DNA from: Pseudomonadota bacterium
GTDB lineage: Bacteria; Bdellovibrionota; Bdellovibrionia; Bdellovibrionales; JACTMU01
Assembly (NCBI GenBank): GCA_014584465.1
Contig: JACTMU010000083.1
Coordinates: 49,644-113,643, forward strand
Reading direction: 5' to 3'
Length of the DNA stretch: 64,000 nt
This document shows positions 35,301 through 42,973 of this stretch, piece by piece. The translations under genes were made by a program, and so were the position numbers. Under the pieces are notes generated by a model, which made no database searches, had not been told where the DNA came from, and saw only the letters and a program-made list of their open reading frames with translations. Positions within the stretch are counted from its first letter, which is position 1; every line of letters begins with the position of its first letter.

Positions 35301-35503
35301 TTGAACAGATGGCAAGTCCCTTTAAGGATAAGGCTTTGCTAAATCTTAGGGGTGCTATTGAAAAAAGCATAAAGCTTGAGGCCTATCCCCGATGGGTTTC
35401 AATAGCCAAGAAAGAGTTGGCCCGTTATGAGAGCAAGGCTTATGACGGCGACGGTGATTACACGAGCCTTTCACGGGTGATTGATTGGATGGGTTTAGAA
35501 TGA
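32342..35503 (+). CDS. Long exported TPR-repeat protein (Glt module 2)
   Basis: A 1053-residue protein starting at a GTG that overlaps the previous stop by 8 nt. The N-terminal signal is VAILCIGIASTSSFAKS. Many clear TPR units follow, for example MDQALYFLGYTHFELGN, APEILYQIGLLHYSFNHNED, and ALAHLHLGEAYLSQKSYDQA. It is the counterpart of 7955-11161 and of the long TPR proteins of the Myxococcus Glt locus (GltD/GltI-like). It probably forms the periplasmic connecting part. The next gene starts inside its stop codon (ATGA). Confidence 0.78.
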   Translation: MTKWLADSAVAILCIGIASTSSFAKSRVPADERTIGDLLKSIKKLPSGSQLQSTKGKSAIPSYNEPEKRRKRSQELLRIKPPKSSVLASEGGSAEAEYEKSVDDAIAAAYELIKKFKSSRNRDKLWLRLAEQYVEKAKILEARIQRTYDEELERYQTGKTRRQPNLDLKPTRVFYLKAIKLYEWYMRDFPTGGKMDQALYFLGYTHFELGNAKKGSEYYVQLTKRYPQSEYVQESQFSLGEYHFDREEWGKAYGYYEMVVRAKHERLYQLAMYKLAWSAYKGGKKEIALKNLEGVIRFEGASDSERAVRKIRLVNEASKDLVHFYAETGRFRDAEQYFDGLVGSKRTPQMMEQLAYIYSDSGNRAGTHFLFKGLINKNPNGEKAFEYQKQIVNVFSVTGKSKVFRNELKIWVEDFGPKSDWARENRGNKDLVMSAQDDLEKSFRRYILEMHKAAQNSKIEADMRRTHQEYELYLQTFPASEVIDEMRFFHGELLYDMKNYAGATEEYLWIVDNVEKSKYFEKSLLNAMLATQQTFPSEKEIKARVKNQDERVEFDPSISKFIKVSGIYTSKFPKNPRAPEILYQIGLLHYSFNHNEDALEAFHELIRRYPESKQTENSANLILDTYNRQGNYAKLQESGQMLLAIPAIRKSKMGPYIQEIIEKSGFKIAQGFEQKNNYLDSAKTYEDFAKKNHQSSLVASAYFNAGVNYEKAHQPKEAIAMYSLVLSKGKDEKVKKKSRQLLGHLYQKTGQYIRAAQQYELYVKDYSKDPLAKEMLFNAGVIWAAIEEPQRAIRAFTRYGGYQSTAEEKALAHLHLGEAYLSQKSYDQAIAEFRRYLGGKFDRDKATEIHLKIAQIYERFKNYAESGNWYRRTVSFQKSQGAWTGPGAPFAAQARFQLIYPTYQEILRTRLPSNPQEQARVLKKLISQTDQIDKELAEVIRYDVGDWIVGSLAVSGLSNSHLYQVIVQAPLPSGISGADLEKYKSGVEQMASPFKDKALLNLRGAIEKSIKLEAYPRWVSIAKKELARYESKAYDGDGDYTSLSRVIDWMGLE

Positions 35504-36333
35504 GTCGAATTTGGATGGGCCATTTTCTGTTTCTAACTCTATTTTTCGCTGCTCTTGGCTGCAGTACGAGCCCCATCAGAGAAAAGAGCAAAGTCTCCTC
35601 GAAGGAGGGATCTGAGGAGGTCGATGAAAGTTCGAGACCTCAGCCTAGAGAGATTCGAAAGGACGAATATGATCGATTGATCAAGGCCATTCGTTCTAAA
35701 TCAGATGATCAGGTCGAGGAATTTGCAGGAGAACTTCTTGGCGCAAAGCCAGAAGATCCTGTTGTTTTAAATGCATTGGCGATGCACCATTGGATCAAGG
35801 GTCGTCCAAAGATGGCAAAACTCATACTAAGTCGTGCGTTTGAGCGGAACAAAGAGGGCTCGGGACTTCATAACAACTTGGCTTTGATTCTACTTGGTGA
35901 AGGAGAGGGAGTTCAGGCACTTGACGAGATGAAAAAGGCGCTGGGGCAAGAAGCTGACCACCGTGAGTCTCATGCGAATTTGGGCTCATTTTATGCTCAC
36001 CATCAGGACTTTGAGCGAGCTCGAGTTCACTTGGGAAAAGCCTATCGAAAGTACAGTTCCAACCTGGATGTGGCCAACAACTTTGCAGTATCTCTTAGAA
36101 AAGTTGGGGATTACTCCATGTCTAAAGATGTCTATTCTAAACTTGTTGAGACTCAGTCAGAAAATATACCAGTCCTGTTGAATTATGCCACTCTTTTGGT
36201 AGAGAATCTAAGAGATGCTCGAGAAGGTGAGAAGATCATAAAAAGGATTAAGTTTTTGGGGCCAAATGCGGAGCAGCTGGGGATCGTGAACGAGCTTGAG
36301 GGCAAACTGCGAGCCATGAGGGAGAAGAAGTGA
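35500..36333 (+). CDS. TPR lipoprotein, GltE/AglT-like (Glt module 2)
   Basis: A 277-residue protein. The start ATG overlaps the upstream TGA. The N-terminal signal MGHFLFLTLFFAALGCS ends in a lipobox-like ALGC, so it is probably a lipoprotein. The mature part has at least four TPRs (ALAMHHWIKGRPKMAKLILS, LHNNLALILLGEGEG, SHANLGSFYAHHQDFERA, VANNFAVSLRKVGDY). AglT/GltE of Myxococcus is a TPR protein in the same kind of position, before a small exported protein and the FHA/TonB-tail protein. Module 1 has no counterpart between its long TPR and FHA genes. Confidence 0.77.
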   Translation: MSRIWMGHFLFLTLFFAALGCSTSPIREKSKVSSKEGSEEVDESSRPQPREIRKDEYDRLIKAIRSKSDDQVEEFAGELLGAKPEDPVVLNALAMHHWIKGRPKMAKLILSRAFERNKEGSGLHNNLALILLGEGEGVQALDEMKKALGQEADHRESHANLGSFYAHHQDFERARVHLGKAYRKYSSNLDVANNFAVSLRKVGDYSMSKDVYSKLVETQSENIPVLLNYATLLVENLRDAREGEKIIKRIKFLGPNAEQLGIVNELEGKLRAMREKK

Positions 36334-36659
36334 AAAAATTGTCTAAAGTCATAGGGATTGTAGATAAGAAAAGCTTCCTCCTTTGTTTGGGCTTGATCAT
36401 CCTTCTTCAAAGACCTTCTGTAGGTTTTTCTCAAACATCTACAAAACCAAAGAAATCAAAGAGCTCATCAGAGAAGAGAACGGCAACTTTGAATTTTGAA
36501 GACGAATTGGTGACAGGCGATGCAGCTCAACCAGAGATCATGTCGATCATGGAGAGGGAAGATTTCAACTTCAAAAGACTTATTCGACTAAGAAAAGATT
36601 TTCTTCGCGAAATGAAAAAGACATCTGAGGATATTCAACGAGGCGGTAGTGGGAATTGA
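36330..36659 (+). CDS. Small exported protein of Glt module 2
   Basis: A 109-residue protein with a GTG start overlapping the upstream stop by 4 nt. The hydrophobic segment SFLLCLGLIILLQRPSVGFS is a signal peptide or anchor. The mature part has LNFEDELVTGDAAQPEI and FNFKRLIRLRKDFLREM, a charged motif that looks conserved. Small proteins with such a segment lie beside AglT and FHA/TonB genes in delta-type gliding loci (GltF position), but I identify it only by place. The following FHA gene begins inside its stop codon. Confidence 0.65.
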   Translation: MKKLSKVIGIVDKKSFLLCLGLIILLQRPSVGFSQTSTKPKKSKSSSEKRTATLNFEDELVTGDAAQPEIMSIMEREDFNFKRLIRLRKDFLREMKKTSEDIQRGGSGN

Positions 36660-38665
36660 AAAAACCAGTTTTTCTTAGAATCTATCGAGACGGCCAGCTT
36701 GTGGGCGTAAAGCAGTTTGAAAAAGATCAGATCTCGTTTGGACGATCTGAATCCGTGGATGTTCACCTTGATGCAGAAGAGGTCTCCCCGATCCATGCGG
36801 TCATTGATGAAAGAGATACAGGTTACTTTCTCTGCGATCTTGGTTCCGAAAGTGGCACAAGAAAGAATGAGCAGACCGTATTGGACGATAGGGTTGAGAG
36901 TGGCGAAGAGATTCATATTGGACCCTTTTCAATTCTATTTCATGTAGGCATTCCAAAACCCAAGGCACCGCCAGCTGCGTTGTCAGAGGAGCTGGATGCA
37001 GCCAGTGTGAAAAGGTCATCACAAAAAATGAAGGATGCTGAAGAGGCCAAAGCAGGATCACTGACTCAAGATGGTCTTGCGAAGGTTGTTGTTCCAAAAG
37101 ATATAGAATCTGTGACGAGAGATGCAGAAGTTGGTGAGAAAGGAGTTTCAACTCAAAAGGGAAAGGTGATCGGGACCTTTGCCCCACCGAGCGCATTTGA
37201 CGATCTGAACAAGGTGATTAAGCCCGGCAAGGGGCCTGTGGTTGAGGTCATCGTGGCATGGAGAGAGCGAGTCATTGAATCCCGTCACTTTGCAGGCCAC
37301 AAAGTCATCACCATAGGGTCTCACGAAGGCTGCAATATCATTCTTCCAGCCGTGGAAGGAGGAAAGAACCGTCGTCCGTTCCTCAAGCTCTTAGGCAATC
37401 GGGCGCTCGTCTACTTCACCACAGAGATGCGAGGTGATTTCTTTGAGGGGGATGTTCGAACTTCGCTCCAGGATCTTGAAAGGATGGGCAAACTAGGGCG
37501 AGCGGGATCTCACTACACTTTGGAGCTCGGGCAGGGAGAGATGGTGAGGATCGATCTCCACTGGGACATGATCTCGGTCTTTGTGAGATTTGTTTCGGAT
37601 TGTCCCCGTGTGGTCCCAGCTCCGCTTCTTGATTTCACACCATCCGAACTTGCAAGTGTGGTCATTGCCTTTCTTTTTTCCTTGATTCTGGGATTCTATG
37701 TTTCGGTTTATACACCTGATGTGGAAGAGAAGGAGGATGAACCTGAGCGGATTGCCAAGTTTATAATGAACCCACCTCGAACTCGCTATGTCGTCAAACA
37801 GAGGGTCGAAGTGAGCGATCGGCAGGCAGCTCCCACAGCGAAGTCTGAAGAGCCCAAACCAGATGCAAAGCCTGGAAAGAGTGCGCCGAAGGTTGAAAAT
37901 CAGAAACCAGGAATGGCAAGTCAGATGAGACCAAAGCCTGGAAAAAAGACTACCATCAGTTCCATGAAACAAGGTGGTAGCAAGAAGACGAGTACGACTG
38001 AGGGCTTCAACAAACCGGCTGTCACACCGAAAAAAGATGTCAGTGAATTTGGACTTCTGAGTGTATTGGGAAATAAGGGGATTCGAAGTCAGATTGATAA
38101 ATCTGCGACCGGATCTGGGGATCTGGTGGGCCTCTCGGATACGAAGACGGGGAAAGCCGGATTTGCAGAGGATCGAGCAGGAAGTGATGTAGGTTATCGA
38201 ATCAAGGATGTGGGAAAGGGTGGAACTGGAACTGCGTCCGTCGGAGTCTCGGACATCAAGACCAAGGGAAGTGGAGGCCTCGGGCTTGAGGGGAGTGGTC
38301 TTGGAGGTGGTTTAGGATCAAAGGAAAATGTTACGATTGAGGCTGGTGGTGAAGAAGAGGATTTTGTAGGAAGCATCGATCGTGAAGCGGTTCGACGTGT
38401 TGTACGCAAACGTTTGAAAGAGCTCCAATTCTGCTACGTTCGAGCACTGAAGGGGAGGTCCAATCTCCAGGGGAAAGTTGTTTTTGAGTGGGTGATTGGA
38501 GACCAAGGTCGTGTGGTTGATGTGAAAGTGAAGAACTCCAACTTAGGTCATAGTGGTGCGGAGAAGTGTATGGAGGATCGCTTGAAAAACTGGCGTTTTC
38601 CATCTCCTCCCGCTAATATGGAAGCTGTGGTTGTTTATCCATTCTTGTTTATGACCAATAAATAG
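36656..38665 (+). CDS. GltG-like protein: FHA domain, membrane helix, AgmX/PglI-type TonB tail (module 2)
   Basis: A 669-residue protein with a TTG start overlapping the upstream stop. An N-terminal FHA domain (about 1-100) shows ISFGRSESVDVHLD and SPIHAVI, then LGSESGTRKN. A second FHA-like region follows near 195-310. One membrane helix lies near 335-352 (LASVVIAFLFSLILGFYVSV). Then come a Lys/Pro linker, a Gly-rich region and the C-terminal CYVRALKGRSNLQGKVVFEW - GRVVDVKV - WRFPSPP domain, as in 11426-12877. FHA binds phosphothreonine, so the protein may link cytoplasmic regulation to the periplasm. Confidence 0.87.
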   Translation: MKKPVFLRIYRDGQLVGVKQFEKDQISFGRSESVDVHLDAEEVSPIHAVIDERDTGYFLCDLGSESGTRKNEQTVLDDRVESGEEIHIGPFSILFHVGIPKPKAPPAALSEELDAASVKRSSQKMKDAEEAKAGSLTQDGLAKVVVPKDIESVTRDAEVGEKGVSTQKGKVIGTFAPPSAFDDLNKVIKPGKGPVVEVIVAWRERVIESRHFAGHKVITIGSHEGCNIILPAVEGGKNRRPFLKLLGNRALVYFTTEMRGDFFEGDVRTSLQDLERMGKLGRAGSHYTLELGQGEMVRIDLHWDMISVFVRFVSDCPRVVPAPLLDFTPSELASVVIAFLFSLILGFYVSVYTPDVEEKEDEPERIAKFIMNPPRTRYVVKQRVEVSDRQAAPTAKSEEPKPDAKPGKSAPKVENQKPGMASQMRPKPGKKTTISSMKQGGSKKTSTTEGFNKPAVTPKKDVSEFGLLSVLGNKGIRSQIDKSATGSGDLVGLSDTKTGKAGFAEDRAGSDVGYRIKDVGKGGTGTASVGVSDIKTKGSGGLGLEGSGLGGGLGSKENVTIEAGGEEEDFVGSIDREAVRRVVRKRLKELQFCYVRALKGRSNLQGKVVFEWVIGDQGRVVDVKVKNSNLGHSGAEKCMEDRLKNWRFPSPPANMEAVVVYPFLFMTNK

Positions 38666-38690
38666 AGATGGGCTAAAAGGGGGAAGAGGC

Positions 38691-39371
38691 GTGGAAGAGA
38701 CAGTCCAAACGGTAAGTCAAAATGTTGAAAATGTAAACTGGGTCGTGAAGGCCTTTCAAGACGGGGGTCCTGCGATGTTTGTGATTGCGGCCGTCGGAAT
38801 TCTGACCCTCTTGTTGATTGCCGAGAGATTCTCGTCCTTGAGCAAACTGGCGGTGGATAAGACATCATTTGTCGACAATCTCTTTGGAATGATCATTCGT
38901 GGCGACATTCGACAGGCCATCACCTTTTGTGATAGCAAACTTACACCATTGACGGCAACGTTGAAGGCAGGGTTGGTTCAGGTCATGAACAAGCGTCCCG
39001 ACGAAGAGGTCCAAGTGGCCATGGATGCCGCCGTGTTGAAAGAGACCCCACGCATTGAAGGTTGGACAGGATTTTTGGCAGTGTTTGGAAACGTCGCCAC
39101 TCTTGTGGGACTCTTTGGAACGATTGTGGGTTTGATTCACTCCTTCGGTGCGGTCAGCAAAGTCGATCCAGGAGAAAAGGCGGCCAAGCTTTCTCAAGGT
39201 ATTGCCGAAGCTCTGAACTGCACCGCATTTGGATTGATGGTGGCGATCGTTGCGATTGTGGCTTATGGCTATTTTCAGATTCGCGTGAGCCGGGCTTTGA
39301 ACGACATGGTGGAAAGCAGCATGAGTTTGATGAACATGGTGGTCGCCAATCGAGATAAGGTGAAGGTGTAA
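38691..39371 (+). CDS. TolQ/ExbB/MotA-type proton channel subunit, AglR-like (module 2)
   Basis: A 226-residue inner-membrane protein with three hydrophobic segments and the MotA_ExbB signature ETPRIEGWTGFLAVFGNVA, LVGLFGTIVGLIHSF and IAEALNCTAFGLMVAIVAI. The start is GTG with GGGGGAAGAGG upstream. It is a clear paralogue of 12893-13546 through the same blocks, including GEKAAKLSQGIAEA. It shares the A of its stop with the next ATG (TAATG). It likely forms the stator channel with the two ExbD proteins that follow. Confidence 0.9.
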   Translation: MEETVQTVSQNVENVNWVVKAFQDGGPAMFVIAAVGILTLLLIAERFSSLSKLAVDKTSFVDNLFGMIIRGDIRQAITFCDSKLTPLTATLKAGLVQVMNKRPDEEVQVAMDAAVLKETPRIEGWTGFLAVFGNVATLVGLFGTIVGLIHSFGAVSKVDPGEKAAKLSQGIAEALNCTAFGLMVAIVAIVAYGYFQIRVSRALNDMVESSMSLMNMVVANRDKVKV

Positions 39372-39841
39372 TGGCCCAAATTGATGATGGAGATTCGCGA
39401 TCTGCAAACGTTGAGCTGAATCTTGTACCGTTCATCGATCTGATGAGTGTTTGTATTACGTTCTTGCTGATCACAGCGGTATGGACACAGGTCTCTATGA
39501 TCTCCATTGGAAGTTCCATTTATGGCAAGAAGCGAGAAGGTGATCCTGAATTAAACATTGATCCCAAAGACAACATCGTCTTAAGAGTGGATGTTGTGAA
39601 GAAAGGGCATATTGTGGTCTTTGGCACGGAGACATTTCTTGTTGCAAGAAAAGGAGAGGAGCTTGATGATCAACGTCTTCTTCAGGAGCTTTCACGCATT
39701 AAGGAGAGAGTTCCCGACAAAGACGATGCGATCATTACGATTTTGGATGAACTGCCCTACGATGATCTGATTCGTAGCATGGATCAGGTGTTGGCTGCGG
39801 GATTTCCTCAGATCGGAGTGGCGCCCGGGGAGAGTATGTAG
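39371..39841 (+). CDS. ExbD/TolR-type motor subunit (module 2)
   Basis: A 156-residue ExbD protein with one membrane helix, VELNLVPFIDLMSVCITFLL, and the proton-binding Asp present in FID. The periplasmic part ends MDQVLAAGFPQIGVAPGES. It corresponds in place to the Asp-less ExbD of module 1 (13539-13970), so the two modules differ at this key residue. The ATG overlaps the ExbB stop. AglQ-like by position. Confidence 0.9.
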   Translation: MAQIDDGDSRSANVELNLVPFIDLMSVCITFLLITAVWTQVSMISIGSSIYGKKREGDPELNIDPKDNIVLRVDVVKKGHIVVFGTETFLVARKGEELDDQRLLQELSRIKERVPDKDDAIITILDELPYDDLIRSMDQVLAAGFPQIGVAPGESM

Positions 39842-40432
39842 ATGCCTATCTATGCTCCTGGCAAACGCCATAGACGTCACAAGAAGTCGCTCAAAACAAG
39901 TCGAAAGGTCTTGGCTGTTCTTTCATTGACGGCAATGGTGGATATGTTCACTGTGCTTGTGGTTTTTTTGCTTCAAAACTACAATGTGACGGGACAGGTG
40001 ATTCACATACCAAAGGACGTTCAGCTTCCTAAGGCCACAACGGTCAAGGAGTTGAAGCCCGCTCACATAGTTTCAATCTCAGACAATTTTATCCTTGTGG
40101 ATGACAAGAAGATTGCAAGACTGGTTCAACTGCGTGAGGAGGATTGGCTGATTCGGCCACTTCACGACTATTTGAAAAAGGCCTTTGAGATGGATCGGGC
40201 GAAGGCATCAAAGGGCATCCAAAGCAAGATTCGTACGGCGGTTATGGAGGCCAAGCGAGGAGCCGTCAGTGATGAAGAAGAGTGGAGAAAGGTGACAGTT
40301 CAAGCCGACAAAAAGATCACCTTTAGTGTGATTAAGAAGGTGATGTACACGTTGGTGGAAGCTGGAGCCGGAGAGGTCAATTTTGCAGTCGAACGGCGAA
40401 ACAAAGAAAAAGATGGAGTGCAGGTGAATTGA
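39842..40432 (+). CDS. ExbD/TolR-type motor subunit, AglS-like (module 2)
   Basis: A 196-residue ExbD protein with a basic cytoplasmic N-terminus (YAPGKRHRRHKKSLKTSRK). The membrane helix SLTAMVDMFTVLVVFLLQNY keeps the Asp. An extra helical stretch in the periplasmic part (about 95-150) precedes the closing SVIKKVMYTLVEAGAGEVNFAV. The layout (N-terminal basic part, LPKA after the helix) matches the second ExbD of module 1. It directly abuts the upstream stop. Together the three products resemble Myxococcus AglRQS. Confidence 0.9.
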   Translation: MPIYAPGKRHRRHKKSLKTSRKVLAVLSLTAMVDMFTVLVVFLLQNYNVTGQVIHIPKDVQLPKATTVKELKPAHIVSISDNFILVDDKKIARLVQLREEDWLIRPLHDYLKKAFEMDRAKASKGIQSKIRTAVMEAKRGAVSDEEEWRKVTVQADKKITFSVIKKVMYTLVEAGAGEVNFAVERRNKEKDGVQVN

Positions 40433-40595
40433 GAGGGCAACTGCCTTTTTGATTTATCTCCGTTCTATTTTGAGATGGCTTAAAAAAATTTGAGAATTGC
40501 CGGGTGGGTGCCGATCAGATCAGGGAAGAGAAGACAAATGGCAGTTCTCAGATGCTGCATTTTCAATAGGTGGTCCTATGGAAGGGGCGACAGGA

Positions 40596-41168
40596 ATGAG
40601 AAAACGTCAACGATCTCTGTTATCGACCAAATTGCTTCTTTTAATTGTGTTGCCTCTTGGGAGTTGTGGCAAGGACGATGACTCGGGTCTTGATTTTTGG
40701 ATCACTCCCAATGAGTCCTTTATCATTCCAGGCACCCTTGATGATCTCTCCACATCTTGCTATGACAACGACATTGCTGGCCCAAGGATCCATTTTGAGT
40801 CGATGAACACCACCTGGAAGGGTGAAGGTGTCTTCTACCCAGTGTTGGTTCAGCTGACCTTCAAAGCCAATGGATTTCTTTCAAGTGAATATTCGTGCGA
40901 GCTCGTCTCAGGAGACAATGGAACTTTGGCGAGCATTCTTGGAGCGGACTCCGGTGCGAAGTACTTGGAAACGGGCGCTGATCTGACCAGCAAGTGCCCT
41001 ATTGAATGTGGTGGAATTCAGATCAATGATGAGTCCAAGGATCGAGGTTTCAAGTTGACTGGCCAGGCCAAACTTGTCGGATATTCCTTAAGAGAAGAAG
41101 ACGGGGTGCCCATTCAAGAGCCGGTCACCAAGAAGACCAAGATCACCATTAGAAATTTAAAGCAGTAG
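40596..41168 (+). CDS. Lipoprotein of unknown function (after module 2 motor genes)
   Basis: A 190-residue protein. The signal KLLLLIVLPLGSCGKDD has a lipobox LGSC, so it is probably lipid-anchored. The mature part has four further cysteines, two in CPIEC, and looks beta-rich. The reading frame is open upstream to 40497, but the lipoprotein signal and AAGGGG eight bases upstream fix the start at 40596. It lies 163 nt after the last ExbD gene, on the same strand. I recognise no family. It might be an outer-membrane partner of module 2 (GltK in Myxococcus is also a lipoprotein), but only position supports this. Confidence 0.7.
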   Translation: MRKRQRSLLSTKLLLLIVLPLGSCGKDDDSGLDFWITPNESFIIPGTLDDLSTSCYDNDIAGPRIHFESMNTTWKGEGVFYPVLVQLTFKANGFLSSEYSCELVSGDNGTLASILGADSGAKYLETGADLTSKCPIECGGIQINDESKDRGFKLTGQAKLVGYSLREEDGVPIQEPVTKKTKITIRNLKQ

Positions 41169-41333
41169 CAGTTCGCCGTCGCCCATCAGCCATCCCATTT
41201 TGAGATGGAACCTCGGTTCATATTGATAATACGACAAAAGTCTAAAGAAGCTGGCCAATTCATCCGATGAAGTTCTGATGCCACACGTAGGTGGAGTTCA
41301 TCAACAACAACGGGACGTTTAGGAGGAAGAGGA

Positions 41334-42680
41334 ATGTTTACAAGTTCGATCTCGACAGCTTCGGCCACAGTCAGTCGATTCGCATTAGGTTTTACGATTT
41401 TATTTTCCACCAACCATCTTGGGGCCGCTGAAGCCGTTCATGGCGTATTTATGGTGGTCAAAGGGTCTGTCACGGTGACCTCTTCAAAGACGGGAAAGAG
41501 CGAGGTCGCTAAGGTTGGAACCAAGGTCTTTCCAAGTGACACGGTGGAAGCAGGAAAGGACTCTAGGGCCAAGGTCGTGATGATCGATAAAAACGTACTC
41601 AACATATCACCAGAAACAAAAATCACCATTGAGAACTACGAATACAAACCAGAACAGAACAAGAAGAGCGTTCTTCTTAACGTCATCTACGGAAAGGTGA
41701 GAGCTTCGGTCAATCAAAAGTACGATGAGGAGAAGAACAAGTTTCGAGTGAAGACCCCATCAGCTGTTGCAGGAGTTCGTGGAACCGACTTTCTCACCAG
41801 CTACAATCGTTCGAACAAGTCCTCTCAGGTGGTGACCTTTTCAGGTCGTGTGAGCGTTGGGCAACCAGGACCGAACGGCACCATTCTCAATGCGGTGATG
41901 GTGGCGCCTGGTCAATCGACCTCGATGAAGCAGGGTGCCCCCCCCTCAAGTCCTGCGCCAGTGCCACAGTCTCAAATGGCGTCAATGGATAAGGAGAGCA
42001 ATGCGGAGACGGCCACTGAGCCTGCTTCAGGCAAGGGCGGTGATCGCAACCTAAGTTCTGATAAGTCGTCGGACGAAGATGATTCCAAGAAGTCCGATGA
42101 GAGTGGATCAGGAAAGAGTGAAGAGAAAGAGAAGGAAGGCGACAAGAGCAAGGATGGCAAGAAGAGCGAAAAGGAAGGCGATAAGAGCAAGGACAGTAAA
42201 GACAAAGGCGAAAAGAAACAAAATGAGAGTGGAAAAGATAAGGGAAATAAAGACCAAGGTGGAAAAGATAAGGGTAAGGGTGACAGTGCCAAAGAGGAGC
42301 GTCGTGGTTCTAAGGAGAGCTCCGCTTCTGCCGAGAGTTCCGGAAACAAGGGAGGGGATGGTAAGAAATCTGGCGAGGGATCTTCGCGAGGCGATCGCCA
42401 ACCCTCTTCAGTGGGTGGTGGAAACCGCGCACCAGGTGCAGCTCCTGGACCTGGTGAGGGAATGGGGCCGGGAATGATGCCTGCGCTACCGTCGATGACC
42501 TCAGGGGAAGATCTCGGCGTGGCACCGACCATGCCCGGAGGAGCTTTGCCTCGAACCGACATGACCTATCTTCCTCCGCCACCGCCTCCGACAGTCCCAA
42601 CGGTGATCACCGATGTCCCCGCCCCTTCGGTGGACGTGCGGCAGAAAGTGAATCTGCATCTCAACATCCGCGTCCAATGA
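41334..42680 (+). CDS. Exported FecR-domain protein with a long low-complexity tail
   Basis: A 448-residue protein. The signal region is FALGFTILFSTNHLGAAEA. A FecR-type domain (about 35-200) shows VKGSVTVTSSKTGKSEVAKVG, then VFPSDTVEAGKDSRAKV and VRVKTP-like FRVKTPSAVAGVRGTDF, as in periplasmic FecR proteins of delta-type bacteria. From about 215 to 360 it is almost only Lys, Glu, Ser, Asp and Gly, likely unstructured. The last about 90 residues are rich in Pro, Gly and Met. It has no sigma-regulator helix, so it is not a classical FecR anti-sigma factor. It may bind peptidoglycan or outer-membrane partners near the next gene. Confidence 0.8.
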   Translation: MFTSSISTASATVSRFALGFTILFSTNHLGAAEAVHGVFMVVKGSVTVTSSKTGKSEVAKVGTKVFPSDTVEAGKDSRAKVVMIDKNVLNISPETKITIENYEYKPEQNKKSVLLNVIYGKVRASVNQKYDEEKNKFRVKTPSAVAGVRGTDFLTSYNRSNKSSQVVTFSGRVSVGQPGPNGTILNAVMVAPGQSTSMKQGAPPSSPAPVPQSQMASMDKESNAETATEPASGKGGDRNLSSDKSSDEDDSKKSDESGSGKSEEKEKEGDKSKDGKKSEKEGDKSKDSKDKGEKKQNESGKDKGNKDQGGKDKGKGDSAKEERRGSKESSASAESSGNKGGDGKKSGEGSSRGDRQPSSVGGGNRAPGAAPGPGEGMGPGMMPALPSMTSGEDLGVAPTMPGGALPRTDMTYLPPPPPPTVPTVITDVPAPSVDVRQKVNLHLNIRVQ

Positions 42681-42755
42681 CCGGGCACCTGGTCGAAAAG
42701 CGGGTTCTTCGGAATCCTCCGATCCCTTTGTGTGAGTTTGCGGTAAACTCTCATA

Positions 42756-42918
42756 TGGCTCTGGACAGAAATTATGCAACATTTTGCCGCCGCGGATTTT
42801 AACCTGGATCGAGGCGCGACGACGAACAGCTAGCTAGAGGCGCTAACTGGAGAAGGAGCAACGAAGATCCAGGTGAAAAGACCAAGGCAAAATGTTGCAT
42901 AATTTCTGTCCAGAGCCA
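42756..42918. mobile_element. 163-bp MITE-like element with perfect inverted ends and TA on both sides
   Basis: TATGGCTCTGGACAG at 42754 begins an arm that runs to 42788. Its exact reverse complement lies at 42886-42920, so the arms are 35 bp with no mismatch. The outermost TA at each end (42754-42755 and 42919-42920) fits a TA target duplication, as IS630/Tc1-mariner elements make. Inside, ACCTGGATC (42802-42810) pairs with GATCCAGGT (42866-42874) after a gap in the arms. It has no coding capacity. Non-autonomous status and family are inferred. Confidence 0.7.
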
Positions 42919-42973
42919 TAATAGGGGAAATTTTCAGGGCGAGATCGTACGGGGTTGATTCGGAGGGGGAGAG

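Noticed and set aside
41972..42562. 196-codon minus-strand frame
   Set aside because: It is antisense to the low-complexity Lys/Glu/Ser tail of the FecR-domain gene, and its own product is a Ser/Pro/Leu-rich run, a usual shadow of such sequence.
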